Below are positions 53,966 to 64,000 of a stretch of DNA of 64,000 bases, in pieces. Location: contig OV121097.1 in NCBI GenBank assembly GCA_921293015.1, positions 15,127,924-15,191,923 on the forward strand. The letters run 5' to 3'. How positions within the stretch are numbered: position 1 is the stretch's first letter; each line of letters starts with the position of its first letter. The position numbers were made by a program, and so were the translations under genes. The stretch comes from Phorcus lineatus. Its lineage: Eukaryota > Mollusca > Gastropoda > Trochida > Trochidae. The notes under the pieces are model-generated. The model was given only the letters and a program-made list of their open reading frames with translations, searched no databases and was not told where the DNA came from.

Positions 53966-54125
53966 CTAGGTGTGATATCACAAAGTTTGAAACGTCAGTT
54001 GACATATGTTATTGAAAATAACATCACAAATATGCGTCTTAATCGTGTGAAATGTTGTTCGGTGTTTAGACAACCCACTCAGCGTAAGGCGAACAGGAAC
54101 TTCTCAGACGGAAGCCATGATCCCG
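53966..54125 (-). other. SEC16: SEC16 untranslated first exon (inferred)
   Basis: A strong donor (CACACCTAG then GTGAGTAGC on the minus strand) faces the acceptor one base before the ATG, so an upstream non-coding exon is needed, and this is the best candidate. The 5' edge is a guess. It would contain a five-codon upstream frame, ATG GCT TCC GTC TGA, near 54102-54117. Confidence 0.55.
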
Positions 54126-54179
54126 ATTCCACTGATTACGTGTGACTTCGAAACTAACGGTTCCTAAAAATATGTTATT

Positions 54180-55139
54180 ACAATTAACAACTGGCTAAGT
54201 AAATAAGTAATTTATTTAATAAATGAAAGTATTGGGGGGTATTATTATTGATTTTATTCTTTTCTGGAGTATTCTGTACAGATATTGTTCTAAAATGCGG
54301 CTAGAAAAGAGTAAATATAACGTTAACTTCCTGTCATGCGCATCGGTGTACAAAAATGATAAAACATTACTAACGACATATTATATTAGTAAATTGTTGT
54401 TTATGAACCTCTGTTGGTAAACACCAATTAATTTAAAACATATTTGTCTATTGTCGGTCTCTTGTGTATAGAATATTGATATGCACACTTTTAATTAAAT
54501 ATCATGAAATAATACATGGAATGAACCTAAAATTACAGAAATTAAACCAACAAAAAACAAAACACAATCAGTAAAAATTCGAAGCCTTTGATAACGAAAG
54601 TTAATAAAGAAATCATTTTCGCTCGTATCGATTTAATTTGTAAAAGAAACTCTTCTTGTACCTATAATGGAGATTATCAAGCCATGGTACATTAAAACTT
54701 AATTAATTAGTTAATTTGACAGGATGTATATTTATAGACATATGAAAGATAAGTGATATGTATTCGGTGTAATTTTGAAAGTTAATTTTGTTATATGTAA
54801 AGACAATGTTAACAATAATCTTCTGAACTGAAAAAAAAAATATCAACAATTTCACATGAAATGCGACCCACGGTGTAGCAAAATCGCAAATTTGTGTTAC
54901 TAATCATCTTTGTCAATTCGCAATATGATGTATAATAGTATAATGTTTATTTCTTAATATCTACTTTATCACAGTGTTTTGGGGTTTTTTTATACTTGAG
55001 ATTTGTACTAGATGTTAAAGAAATCTGCCCTTGGAATAATAAAGTCATAATGTAATCCTGTTCTTTCTAATCATTATCTGCCTTGGGAGTTACTTTTAAC
55101 GTTTACAGATGTTTAAGCATGGCTGGAATGAAAGATTTT
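54180..55139. other. Spacer upstream of SEC16
   Basis: Very AT-rich, with no feature recognised. Confidence 0.5.
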
Positions 55140-55425
55140 AAAAATTTTGCATAGATGGATATATTGAAGATGCTTACCAATTTGTGTTACATTGTAAAGT
55201 TCATTCAACGTTAAGAGATAATATATCCCTGAATATTTATGAAAATATCCATCTTTCCATTTATAAATGTATTATCGAGCTGTCATTAAGTAGATATTTT
55301 AAATGACTTAGAAAAGTTTGTTAGCTGAATGGTTAAGATGTGTATCATACAATTTTTGTCACAATATTTATTTTACTCAGTTTGGCAGCTGGGCCTATGG
55401 CCTTTACACTGAATAAACATTTAAA
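55140..55425 (+). mobile_element. 3' relic of a non-LTR (LINE) retrotransposon
   Basis: One frame reads DGYIEDAYQFVLHCKVHSTL then RDNISLNIYE and ends at a stop. It resembles the E-D-E-Y-H-F-x-L-x-C segment at the very C terminus of LINE ORF2 proteins. A GGGCCTATGGCCTTTACACT GAATAAAC tail follows, as at many LINE 3' ends. Only about 50 codons remain. Confidence 0.6.
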
Positions 55426-55429
55426 TTTA

Positions 55430-55837
55430 CATATCGATAGAATCAACGACGACCGTAAATTTCAACGTAATTTAATTCATGCCGACACTTTTGAATTATA
55501 TCAAAAACAGTGTAAATATAAAACGGTTCATCTCAACGGTTCATATGAGTATGATCCGTTGTGTTGAATATTTAATTGGGGAAATAGATATAACAAGCTC
55601 ATTAAAAATGAAATCTAAATGCTCCACTACATTACGCGTGTAACGAAGTGCAGCAATAATAGATTTTATTTCAATGAGATAGTAGATATACTAGATTGTA
55701 TCAAAACAAAACAAAAATCAGATAAAATATATGTGTTAAAGGGACAGAATATAAAGGCATTGAGAAATCTGATAAACGATTGTAATCACATTACGCTCAT
55801 AGTTATACACATTTCACGGTCGGTTGCATATTGTTAA
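55430..55837 (+). other. Unrecognised short open frames
   Basis: Two frames (55340-55567, overlapping the LINE tail, and 55619-55837) read as plausible charged peptide, for example DRINDDRKFQRNLIHADTFE and VLKGQNIKALRNLINDC. I do not recognise them. They may be remnants of a decayed element; no splice or start context supports a gene. Confidence 0.2.
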
Positions 55838-56279
55838 TTAACGCAAGGAGGAAGTATAGGATTGCACCTACTCCATCATTGATTATAAAGAGGTTACCCT
55901 CAGAAATATCATAACCGTAATTTTCTTAAACTCTAGATAAATGTTTTGTTTTGTTTGGGAAAGAAAAAAATCTCGGAGGCTGAGCAAGTGTTTTTTTTTT
56001 TATCGAATTTAGTTCTAATGAATTAGACTGTTTTTCGTATAGCGACACGGACAACAAGTCTATGATTAAAAATAGCATAAAACATCAATATGATTATCAA
56101 AGTAGTTTTGTGTAAACATATATGTTAAAATAATACTTATGAAACATGAGTGTGTCCATTTGAATTACAAAAATGAAATCGGAAAAGCTTTACTGACATA
56201 GTTGCAGTTAAAAGTCTAACAGACGATCGAGTTCAATCTGATGAGTTCATAAGTTGTCGCGACAATAGCATATTTCTAG

Positions 56280-56351
56280 CCACGTCATTATTCGCTTGCA
56301 GACAGCTTTTGGTGTACGGTTATTTACCGACAACTTGCGTCTTGTGACGTG
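56280..56351. promoter_or_regulatory. Two TGACGTG (UPRE/XBP1-ATF6-like) motifs before SEC22B
   Basis: CCACGTCA at 56280-56287 is the reverse complement of TGACGTGG, the core bound by XBP1 and ATF6 in the unfolded protein response. TGACGTG recurs in direct orientation at 56345-56351, 54 bases before the ATG. The motif match is seen; the function is inferred. CREB/ATF-type factors bind similar sequences. Confidence 0.4.
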
Positions 56352-56404
56352 CTCATTTTCACAGGAAAGTGTTTGAGTAATGCTGTAGAAAGCCAAGAAT
56401 CAAA

Positions 56405-56479
56405 ATGGTTTTGTTGACAATGATAGCACGGGTCGCAGATGGCCTGCCACTAGCGGCGTCTGTCCAAGAAGACGAACAG
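56405..56479 (+). CDS. SEC22B: SEC22B exon 1 (25 codons)
   Basis: ATG in context CAAAATGG; donor GTTTGT, phase 0. Encodes [25 protein letters not shown], virtually invariant among animals, which fixes the start. Confidence 0.96.
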
Positions 56480-59400
56480 GTTTGTTAAAAATATTGAAAT
56501 TTTGTGTCTAATCTCAATCACAGCTTGTCATGTAAATATTAATCGTTTCAGTTACTAGAGATGATTAAATGCCTTAAGATAATGTAATAAACAGCTGGTA
56601 CCAAGGTTTTGGTCCTTTCATCATCATCCCTTCTCCTTGCTATCTAGTTGAATATAATGGTCATAATAAGTGATGTGAATTTAGCCTAAAGCCCTTATTA
56701 CACGATTAAAGTTCTTTTAAAGAATGCCTTATTGCAGTTCAAACCAGCACACTCTACAAAAATAATGACATAAATAGCAAATTACATATAATGTATAGTA
56801 AGAAAACGATCAATAAGAAAATTACATAGTACATGTATGTTGATTGGTTTTAGTACTGATATTATGAGGAGACTTAACTCATCAATATAAAATTTATGTA
56901 TTATAATTGTTTCAAATTTATGTAAGATAATTTGCTTTACGTATTATTATTTTGTTTAGACCACAGTCATTAAAATTAATACTTGTCCCTGTGTATGGCT
57001 TTAGTAATGATAAAGAAAAATTGAAGTGGATTGTCCTCAAATGTTTTGAATATTGTTCAATGATAATGTGTTAAGATATCATATTTCCTACAAACATTAT
57101 TTTCTCATTGTTGTTTATATACTTAAGCTGTCAATGAAGTTTAGTAACAAACAGCATTCTTTATATCAAATGGGTGAAATGTTTCATTATTTTCATAATT
57201 TGAGACTTCAAAGGCTTGATTGCATGCCCCCTCCTGAGATAGAAGTCAAGAGACTTGTGTTTTTACTGTTGACAAGAGATTTCTTAATCTGCACCCAGCA
57301 GTACTGTACAGTGATAGTAATTTGAAAGTTGATAAGTGCATTTGGCCAATTGACAATAATATTTCTTAAACTTCAAATGAAATTAGAATGAAATGGAGAT
57401 GCCCTTACATCAGCTTGCAAGATGTGCAGTTCATCTAATCAGAAGTTGATATGTTCATGTTATAATTACACATAATTGATATACTTATCATTTTTATATC
57501 ATCTTCAAGCAGTTCCTTTGTGCTGTTTTAAATCATACATTAGCTTAAAATAGATTATGACGATATTTAGACATCAAATTTTAAAATGTTCCCCAAAAAA
57601 TACTACAATCTTTTCTACAGGCTGGACAAATTGATCAAATAGGAGTATGTTCCAAATAAATACAACATTGTTTTCTGCAGGCTGGCCGTGGAATGATGGA
57701 ATATCAAAATCAAGCCAAACAACTTTTCCGAAAGATATCCACAGATCCACAACCTCCAACAAGATGCAGTCTTGAGACCGGAGGATATATGTTCCAGTAA
57801 GTATATATATATATATATAATTCATGTCGAAGGTTAAATGTTCTGCTTAAAGTTATGAAGTGAACTTTGGCTGAACGCTACAAGATGACAAGGATCTAGA
57901 AACTTACAAACATTTATTTGTAGATAAAATATGCAAACCCGAGGTGTATATTTGAGATGAAGTTTGAACTTAAGAATTTTAATTTTCAATGCAAAATCAC
58001 TTTATTGGATGATAAGTATTCATAATAAAATTTTATATTTCAGCTACTTCATTGAGCGTGGTGTTTGTTACTTGGTGTTGTGTGACAAATCATTTTCAAA
58101 GAGACTTGCGTACACATACTTAGAAGATCTTCAGACAGAATTCTCCAGTCAGTATGGATCCAAAATAGAAACAGTGTCAAGACCTTACAGTTTTATAGAA
58201 TTTGGTAAGTTTAGCTGAGGCTATAATGGGAAAGGTAGGGGTCATGGGCCATTTTGCACATTGGATGAAAAAATGACCCATTGAAATTTCACCATTGCTA
58301 CAAAGGGGATGGGCCCATTCAAAATTCTGATAACAATTAAAAGCCCTTAAAATTGTTCATTGTCAAAAATGTCTTTCCAAATACCTGCTCATGTGATAGC
58401 ATATTCTGTACTTCAAGACAGTGGTTTTGTGAATGACATCACTATAAACAATTGATAGCCTATGATTGGGCATCTCCCCCACATATGGCCTATATTTGTG
58501 CCAACCCAAATGACTAACTAAGAATAGACCTTGCCGCATTACCCAAACTTTTCTGTGCCTGTTGTCCAGGCTGCTGCAATGGATCTCGATAGTGCGATAA
58601 GAAATCATATGAGAATTGCAACTTTTGCCGAAAAGGACGCTGCTCTAAAAACTAAAATTTTGTCAAGTTGCAGCAAGGTTTAATTAGCCAGTGATAAAGA
58701 CTGGTGCAATTTAAAGCCTTGCGTGGGAAGATAATGATTGGGTGGCTGATAGTTTTAGGGCGAAGTCTACTTTGTATGCAAACTTTATTTGTAACACAAT
58801 ACAATGCTTATCACGATACAGACAATTTATCGTTATAATCATATGTCAGATTGAATATAAATTGTACTATGACTTTATGATTTCCAAATTTGTAAGATTT
58901 GGTTAAATAAGTATATAATTCATCAAGTCGAAATGTTGATTGATGTCTTTCTGAGAATGTAATGATTATTTATTGTAATAATAAAAAAAATAATAATATG
59001 TCAGATTGAATATAAAGATTCTCAATACTAAAATGTATTGTCACACTGCTGTTATTTTAGGTTTATAAAAAACAAGATTTGTTTTTTATAAACCTTGAAA
59101 TATTTTTAAAAAAAGAAGAACAAAACTTGAAACTTATGATAATAAATGAACATTTTGCATTCATCCTCCATTGTAATCGTAATTAGGAAATGATCGCCAA
59201 AAAGCATTTTACTTCTATAACAGTGGTTTTAGTGTCAGGTTTGTTACGTGAAGCATTGTCGGACCAAATACTGGGAAAGTGTCCCATTCAACCTATCTGG
59301 TATTAGATATCTCATGTACATGACAAAGCTATAAATTTCTGCCATGTTTCTGCCACAACTTCAACAATTCTACAGGATTGATATCTGTGTAATAACCTGA

Positions 59401-60250
59401 TGATTAAGAGGAATTAAGCTACTGCTTGCTATACAACCGCATTATCAACAATTGAAGAAAGGAAAGAAAAGAAGTTTGAACTTTGCACAGGCCTTAGTTA
59501 CATCTGTCAATCTTGTTTTGTAGATACTTATATCCAGAAGACAAGGAAGTCATACATGGATTCACGAGCACGTAGGAACCTGACGAACATCAACACAGAG
59601 CTACAGGATGTCCAGCGTATAATGGTGCAGAATATCGATGACGTTTTACAGAGAGGAGAAACACTGTCAGGTAAGTCGAATATCAATCAACACCTCCTGA
59701 AGGCATTGCTCGAGCCAGTCTCAATCACTGGCTTATCTTATATGTGCTCTTTTTGTCATCTTTTCTGTGCAAGATCTTCAGTGGACTGCACCTGAACTTG
59801 GTAGTCCATTCAGAAATCTCCTAGAGTTTACTGCAGATTGCAGATGAAGGCACTTCAGTCAAGCTATGAATTTCAGAAATTCAGCATGGCTAAAATAAGC
59901 TGGTGGTGGAGACTGGCATGAATTAAGACGTGCGAGAGATGTTGAAAATCGATTGCCTTATCAATTTTAATAGGTTTATCTTCCTATTCAACCTTATAGA
60001 TAAAACATGTTTATTCTCAATTCAACAGGTAATTGTGGCTTGAAGAGGATTCATACAATTTTACAATATTCAATCAAAGTTATCTTTCTTTTCAGTTCTA
60101 GGAGACAAGGCGAGCAACCTGTCAACATTATCCCAGAAATACAGAAAAGATGCAAAATATTTAAATCTGCGCTCTTCCTACTTCAAGATTGGCATCGCCG
60201 TCATTTTGGTCGTCTTGTTCCTCCTCTTCTTCCGCTATTGGTTCTTATGA
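56405..60250 (+). CDS. SEC22B: SEC22B, ER-Golgi R-SNARE: complete, five coding exons
   Basis: Join 56405-56479, 57681-57796, 58044-58204, 59524-59670, 60096-60250; 654 nt, 217 residues, close to the 215 of vertebrate SEC22B. It is a tail-anchored R-SNARE that helps fuse vesicles between ER and Golgi. The N-terminal longin domain (about 1-120) starts [20 protein letters not shown] and includes YLVLCDKSF and [11 protein letters not shown]. The SNARE motif (about 134-195) has [20 protein letters not shown] with the zero-layer Arg161 in LQRGE. The membrane anchor is about 198-212 ([15 protein letters not shown]), followed by RYWFL. All splice sites are GT/AG and phases close. Intron 1 contains a duplicated acceptor. 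Confidence 0.96.
57583..57680 (+). repeat. 60-bp tandem duplication of the SEC22B intron 1 acceptor region
   Basis: ATGTTCC, an A-rich stretch, TACNACANTNTTTTCTNCAG and GCTGG occur twice, with AG ending at 57620 and at 57680. The second copy joins exon 2. The first would give GCTGGACAAATT... and reach an in-frame TAA after 12 codons. Confidence 0.8.
57681..57796 (+). CDS. SEC22B: SEC22B exon 2
   Basis: Acceptor TTGTTTTCTGCAG, donor GTAAGT next to a (TA)n run. Encodes [20 protein letters not shown] and [18 protein letters not shown], longin-domain core; two bases of His remain for exon 3. Confidence 0.94.
58044..58204 (+). CDS. SEC22B: SEC22B exon 3
   Basis: Acceptor TTTATATTTCAG, donor GTAAGT. 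Encodes [20 protein letters not shown] then [20 protein letters not shown] and ending SRPYSFIEF, the rest of the longin domain. Confidence 0.96.
58673..58722 (+). repeat. ~50-bp foldback repeat, copy 3
   Basis: GCAAGGTTTAATTAGCCAGT and ACTGGTGCAATTTAAAGCCT TGC form imperfect arms around GATAAAG. In SEC22B intron 3. Confidence 0.7.
59059..59095. repeat. Perfect 16-bp hairpin AGGTTTATAAAAAACA
   Basis: Arms 59059-59074 and 59080-59095 are exact reverse complements with a five-base loop AGATT. In SEC22B intron 3. Likely a MITE remnant; too short for a microRNA precursor. Confidence 0.85.
59524..59670 (+). CDS. SEC22B: SEC22B exon 4 (SNARE motif)
   Basis: Acceptor CTTGTTTTGTAG, donor GTAAGT. Encodes [20 protein letters not shown], then [20 protein letters not shown] and LQRGETLS. 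Arg in LQRGE is the R-SNARE zero layer. Confidence 0.96.
59884..59933 (+). repeat. ~50-bp foldback repeat, copy 4 (degenerate)
   Basis: GCATGGCTAAAATAAGCTGG, GGAGACTGGCATGAATTAAG and ACGTGC fit the layout of copies 2 and 3 with several changes. Confidence 0.4.
60096..60250 (+). CDS. SEC22B: SEC22B exon 5 (end of SNARE motif and membrane anchor)
   Basis: Acceptor CTTTCTTTTCAG. Two bases complete Val, then [30 protein letters not shown] and the hydrophobic anchor [15 protein letters not shown], ending RYWFL and TGA 60248-60250. Confidence 0.96.
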
Positions 60251-62240
60251 GAGGTCACATGACCATTGTGCCATATATGGACATTGTTTACACAGTTTGT
60301 GACTTTGGTCACATGACTAGTTACATGACATTACTGTGCCACCTGACATGACCTTTGACCTGGGTAATTTGAATACAATCTTCACTTGCCAATGAAGTTG
60401 ATTTGAAGGTGGTGTATTTCAAGCCATATTTCCACAAAAGTATAACATTTTCTTCATTTTAAATCATGTAACTATTGATCTGGTCAAAATCTTTGTCAAC
60501 AAGTCAACTCTGTGCCTATCCTTTCTTAGCCCCTAAATATTCAATCCTTTCTAAACCCCTAAAAAGTCAAAGGCCCACTGTAAATCAGTTACGACTATTA
60601 TGGCACCAAGCAAACTTAAAAAATCTAGAGCCAATGCACAAGTTGACCTACTTCTACTGCAAAATTATTCAGTGTAAAGGAAAGGAAAGGGTTTTCTGGA
60701 TACGTTATTTCAGTAAATCAGATGTCAGGTGTATCAATGACATGAGATCGAAAGATTCATCCGCTGAAAATATTTTGTTATCTTGCTATGGTCCCAAATA
60801 AATGAATAAAGTTCAATGATGTAATGGAAATATTTAAAGACATATGTCAAAAGGATTTACAGGCATATGTTGTAAGATAGGCTGATAGCTTTGTTTGAAT
60901 CAGAAACCCATCAGGAACACCAAATAATTCCACCTTCTCACTGCATAGAATTATATTTCCAGCTAGTAAATTCCTTAGATGTGTTGTGTGAACATAGCAA
61001 GATAACACCGTCATCATAATTAAATTTGTAATCTTAGACATGAGGAATTGTATTCTGACTGAAAGAATGAAGAATTTTTTTGTTTTTGTTGCTCCTGTTT
61101 TGTTTGCATGTTTTTTGTATGTTTGTTCAAGAATCATGTATTGACTTTAAAAAAGTAAAACAAAGGTAATGCAATGTCATTGAAATAATATCAAACTTAT
61201 CACTTGTACATCACTGAATTCAGATCTGAGATTGGGGTCGTCTGGTAGCCTTTTCACTCCAACCAATCAGTGACAAGGCTAGAAAAACAATATAATAAAA
61301 TATTTCAACAGGCCTCTTAACCTTTGAAGTAAGAGGAGGTGAAAGGTCACAGACAAGGTCACTTGGCAGGACCCTTATTGAGCAGAACTCAGATCAGATA
61401 CCCAGCTAGGTTCAAGTGATAGGTTCTCTCTGACTGCAATGAGATTGATTGTAATAGAACATAATCTTGTCAATAATTCAAATGAGGATTATTACTGAAA
61501 ATACAAAATCTATATTTGTAGATTAGGACTGAAAATCTCTGAACTGATAAACCCAAAATATAGAACAAAAACCTTATTCTTTTATGTATGATGCCTTCTC
61601 AAATTTCATCATGATACATAATGTGTGTGTTGAACAGAATGTGAGAAAAAGTAAGTCTCAATATGATACCGAAGGGAAGAAAAGTTGATTAGAAACCATA
61701 TTTCATTTTATTTCTAATTCATATTTATTGATATCTAAATTTGATCAAATGTTAAATAATCAGAAAATTTTAATGATTTTGCAATCATTTAATGTATAGG
61801 TTATATTACTTATTTGTTGCAGATTGTTTTGGTTCGTTGCTAACTCTTCTTAAGATCCACAATCACAATTAGATGCTGCTTAATGTTATAAAGTGCATGA
61901 AAACCATATACATCTGTAAATATATGTTAAATTGCAGTGAAAAGATAAGTGTCGATAAAAATTGTGAATTGTAAGTTTGTGCGATATAAGAAATAACAGA
62001 GTTTTCCATGTAAATATCAGTCATTGTATCAATTCTTATACATATGATATTTATTACTGTGACAGAGTCTTAGAAATGGGTTTCTAATGGGAGGATTATT
62101 TAAATATATGTCACAAGTCATTACAGATCTTCTCTGCCTTCCTTATTATGAATGGATGCAATGTTTACTGGAGTCCTGTCTTGATCAATGATCTGTTTGT
62201 GTTGGGAGAAATAAATAAATGATTTTAGAATGCAATATCT
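60251..62240 (+). other. SEC22B: SEC22B 3' UTR (inferred extent)
   Basis: Non-coding sequence after the stop. AATAAA signals occur at 60797-60802 (short form) and as an overlapping pair at 62210-62219 (long form). Short open frames inside have no recognisable content. The extent is inferred. Confidence 0.4.
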
Positions 62241-63124
62241 TTGTCTTTTCATTTCTATGTTAACACCGTGTAGTCATTTATTTGACTTATAATATATCTC
62301 AGACATTTCAATACTTTTGGCTCATCAGGCCTGAGAGCCCAGATGGACGTAAGGCATGGCGTCTGCCATTCATCCCTTAATCTATCTGTGAACCTTTCAC
62401 ACTTTTTGAAACTTCTTCTCCATGGATCTAAATAACTGAAGTCTTGGGATTATAAATTGTGTATTTGGTAACTCTGTGGCCCTTATTGAGGGCCTTTTTG
62501 GGCCAAGCCCTATAATTGTTTTGTTATTGTGCATTTCTTATTTATACCCTCATCAATATTGATTTTCAAAGTTAGGTCTAAGTTAAATTTATCACCCTGC
62601 AAAACAATCTTTCACAGCAAAGTTCCACAGAACAGAGACGGGGAGATTTAGGGGATATTTGTCAGGCAAGTGCTCATAGCAATATTGCACCTCTGTACTA
62701 CTGGACCTGTATTCAGCTTATACGATTGATCACAAACTGCTTCGCTGCTATTTTAGACAGAGCTTCCATGGACAAAGGTGATCCCATGTTACAGCTATGG
62801 GTTAAGGGAACCAGTCTCCCAAATCGTGCTGATAATTTTTTAGGCTCATCACTGATTGGCTGGAGTTCAAGGTCACCTGTTGAGCAGTACTCAGATCAAA
62901 ACCACAATGAAGAACCAGTGCCCTGATTCTAATGAGATAGATTCTTCCTCTATTGTGGCAAATAGCAAATATCAACTACAACATACCCTCCTGACTATTA
63001 CATGTGGATACCACAACTAAATTTAATTTCACCCTTGCAAACGAGTTCTCATAAATATAGCCTTTCGCACAATGCCCTAGACACTCAAACTGAAGTGGCA
63101 TCTTCTAAATGTAGACAAGCATAC
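62241..63124. other. Spacer with dispersed-repeat-like stretches
   Basis: No gene seen. GAGCAGTACTCAGATC near 62881 resembles GAGCAGAACTCAGATC near 61380, and GGCTCATCAGGCCTGAGAGCC near 62320 is self-complementary; both suggest old dispersed repeats. Confidence 0.4.
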
Positions 63125-63408
63125 CATGAGATAGCGCAGTGGTTAGCCCATTCGGCTTTTGATCAAGAGGTCCATGGTCCAACAGATAAGAACTGTTCTA
63201 CATGCAGTATGGTTTCAGTGCAATTACTTTGCATTTCAGCTCAGTTCTACCCATGGTTCGCTAGTTCCAGCCGATGCTCTCAGGTTTCACCGCAATGCAT
63301 AGCCATCATGGTTTTGCGGGCTTTCTCCTTGCAATTATACTAGCAGCCGCGATATTTTTAAGTGAAATACTCTTAAAAGCGACGTCACCTCACCTCACCT
63401 CACCTCAC
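63125..63408 (+). mobile_element. SINE with tRNA-like head and (CACCT)n tail
   Basis: The head GATAGCGCAGTGGTTAGCCC fits an A box, followed by a decayed B box. The body is about 190 bp. The 3' part is AAGTGAAATACTCTTAAAAG then CGACGT and a (CACCT)n tail at 63386-63408. The 3' part recurs in reverse at 33024-33108. The GTGAAATA...AAAAGCGACGT tail resembles that of widespread molluscan SINEs (from memory). Confidence 0.65.
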
Positions 63409-64000
63409 AAGCAGCCGTGAAAATAAATAATGCATCAGGTATGACAACAGCTGGTTTATTTTCCATGAAGTCCAAATTGATCTGGGAAGTCATAGTTTAC
63501 AAGAAATCAGATTTTAGACCAACAACTAAAACACCTGACTGTTACAAAAACGACGTAAACGACGTTTGCTTTCACTTCCGTTATTTTCATGAAAGTACTA
63601 GAATGCTTTAAACGTGTGTACAAGCATAATCAAATTGCAGAGCTCTTCGAGGACGATTTTGCTGGGAAAAAAACGTTATACTTCCCGTTAGAGTCAACGG
63701 ATTAATGTATGTAAGACGGAATCACTGAAGTACCCGCCTGATTACCAATGTGGACATTCCTAACCTCACCAGCGTAAGCAACTTTACTATCAGTACAAAG
63801 TATCTAGAAAAGAATGCAGTAGAAATGATATGTAATGGTTAAATAAATAATTGTCCTTGAAAAGAAACAATGTTCAAACTTTGTTTGTTCAATGGCTAAA
63901 AAAGGTTTTTAATATCAATTTGAAATATTCCAAAACGTGTTTGTTCAATGGCTTGTATAAGCGGATTCACAAAATACATGTCAAAATAGCATAAATGCCG
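63409..64000. other. Right-edge spacer
   Basis: No gene seen. Contains CGCCTGATTACCAAT at 63736-63750, shared with 12570, and a repeated TTTGTTCAATGGCT near 63880 and 63940 (direct repeat about 60 bases apart). Confidence 0.45.

Overview
The window is animal nuclear DNA, most likely from a mollusc or another lophotrochozoan. The evidence is three intron-containing metazoan genes, AT-rich introns and spacers, a tRNA-derived SINE of a type I associate with molluscs, an intact tyrosine-recombinase retrotransposon and many small palindromic DNA elements. The species cannot be named from sequence alone. Gene models were built by hand from protein similarity recalled from known families plus GT/AG splice signals. 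Reading phase closes exactly across all exons of each model.

Layout. (1) About 1-12883, plus strand: the last six coding exons (258 codons plus stop) of aminopeptidase B (RNPEP). The 5' part, with the HEXXH zinc site, lies left of the window. The intron before the first visible exon holds a DIRS-order/Ngaro-like retrotransposon (coding body 889-4928) and a 36-bp minisatellite (5109-5890). The next intron holds a 34-bp pyrimidine-rich minisatellite of about 72 copies (7566-10020), which ends about 50 bases before the splice acceptor. (2) 12884-19967: the convergent 3' interval, with no gene recognised. (3) 19968-54120, minus strand: a complete SEC16, the ER exit site scaffold. It has one untranslated first exon and 28 coding exons totalling 5946 nt, or 1981 residues. 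(4) 54180-56404: spacer with a LINE relic and two TGACGTG-type motifs just before the next gene. (5) 56405-60250, plus strand: complete SEC22B, the R-SNARE of ER-Golgi traffic (217 residues), with a 3' UTR of about 2 kb. (6) 62230-64000: spacer with a SINE.

Gene logic. SEC16 organises COPII budding at ER exit sites, and SEC22B is an ER-Golgi SNARE carried by COPII vesicles. They are divergent neighbours about 2.2 kb apart, so they could share regulation. RNPEP converges on SEC16 and has no obvious functional tie.

Most notable observations: a UGA-CUA leaky-type stop that alone separates Gag from RT in the retrotransposon; a 34-bp array that repeats a near-consensus 3' splice site and a PTB-type motif dozens of times; a Mutator-like MITE with a perfect 9-bp target duplication and a second diverged copy; a TTAA-flanked element of about 2.9 kb carrying a 439-bp duplication and a decayed alternating repeat of about 195/180 bp; a four-copy foldback family of about 50 bp; a duplicated splice acceptor in SEC22B that leads to an in-frame stop; and a candidate 9-nt microexon in SEC16.
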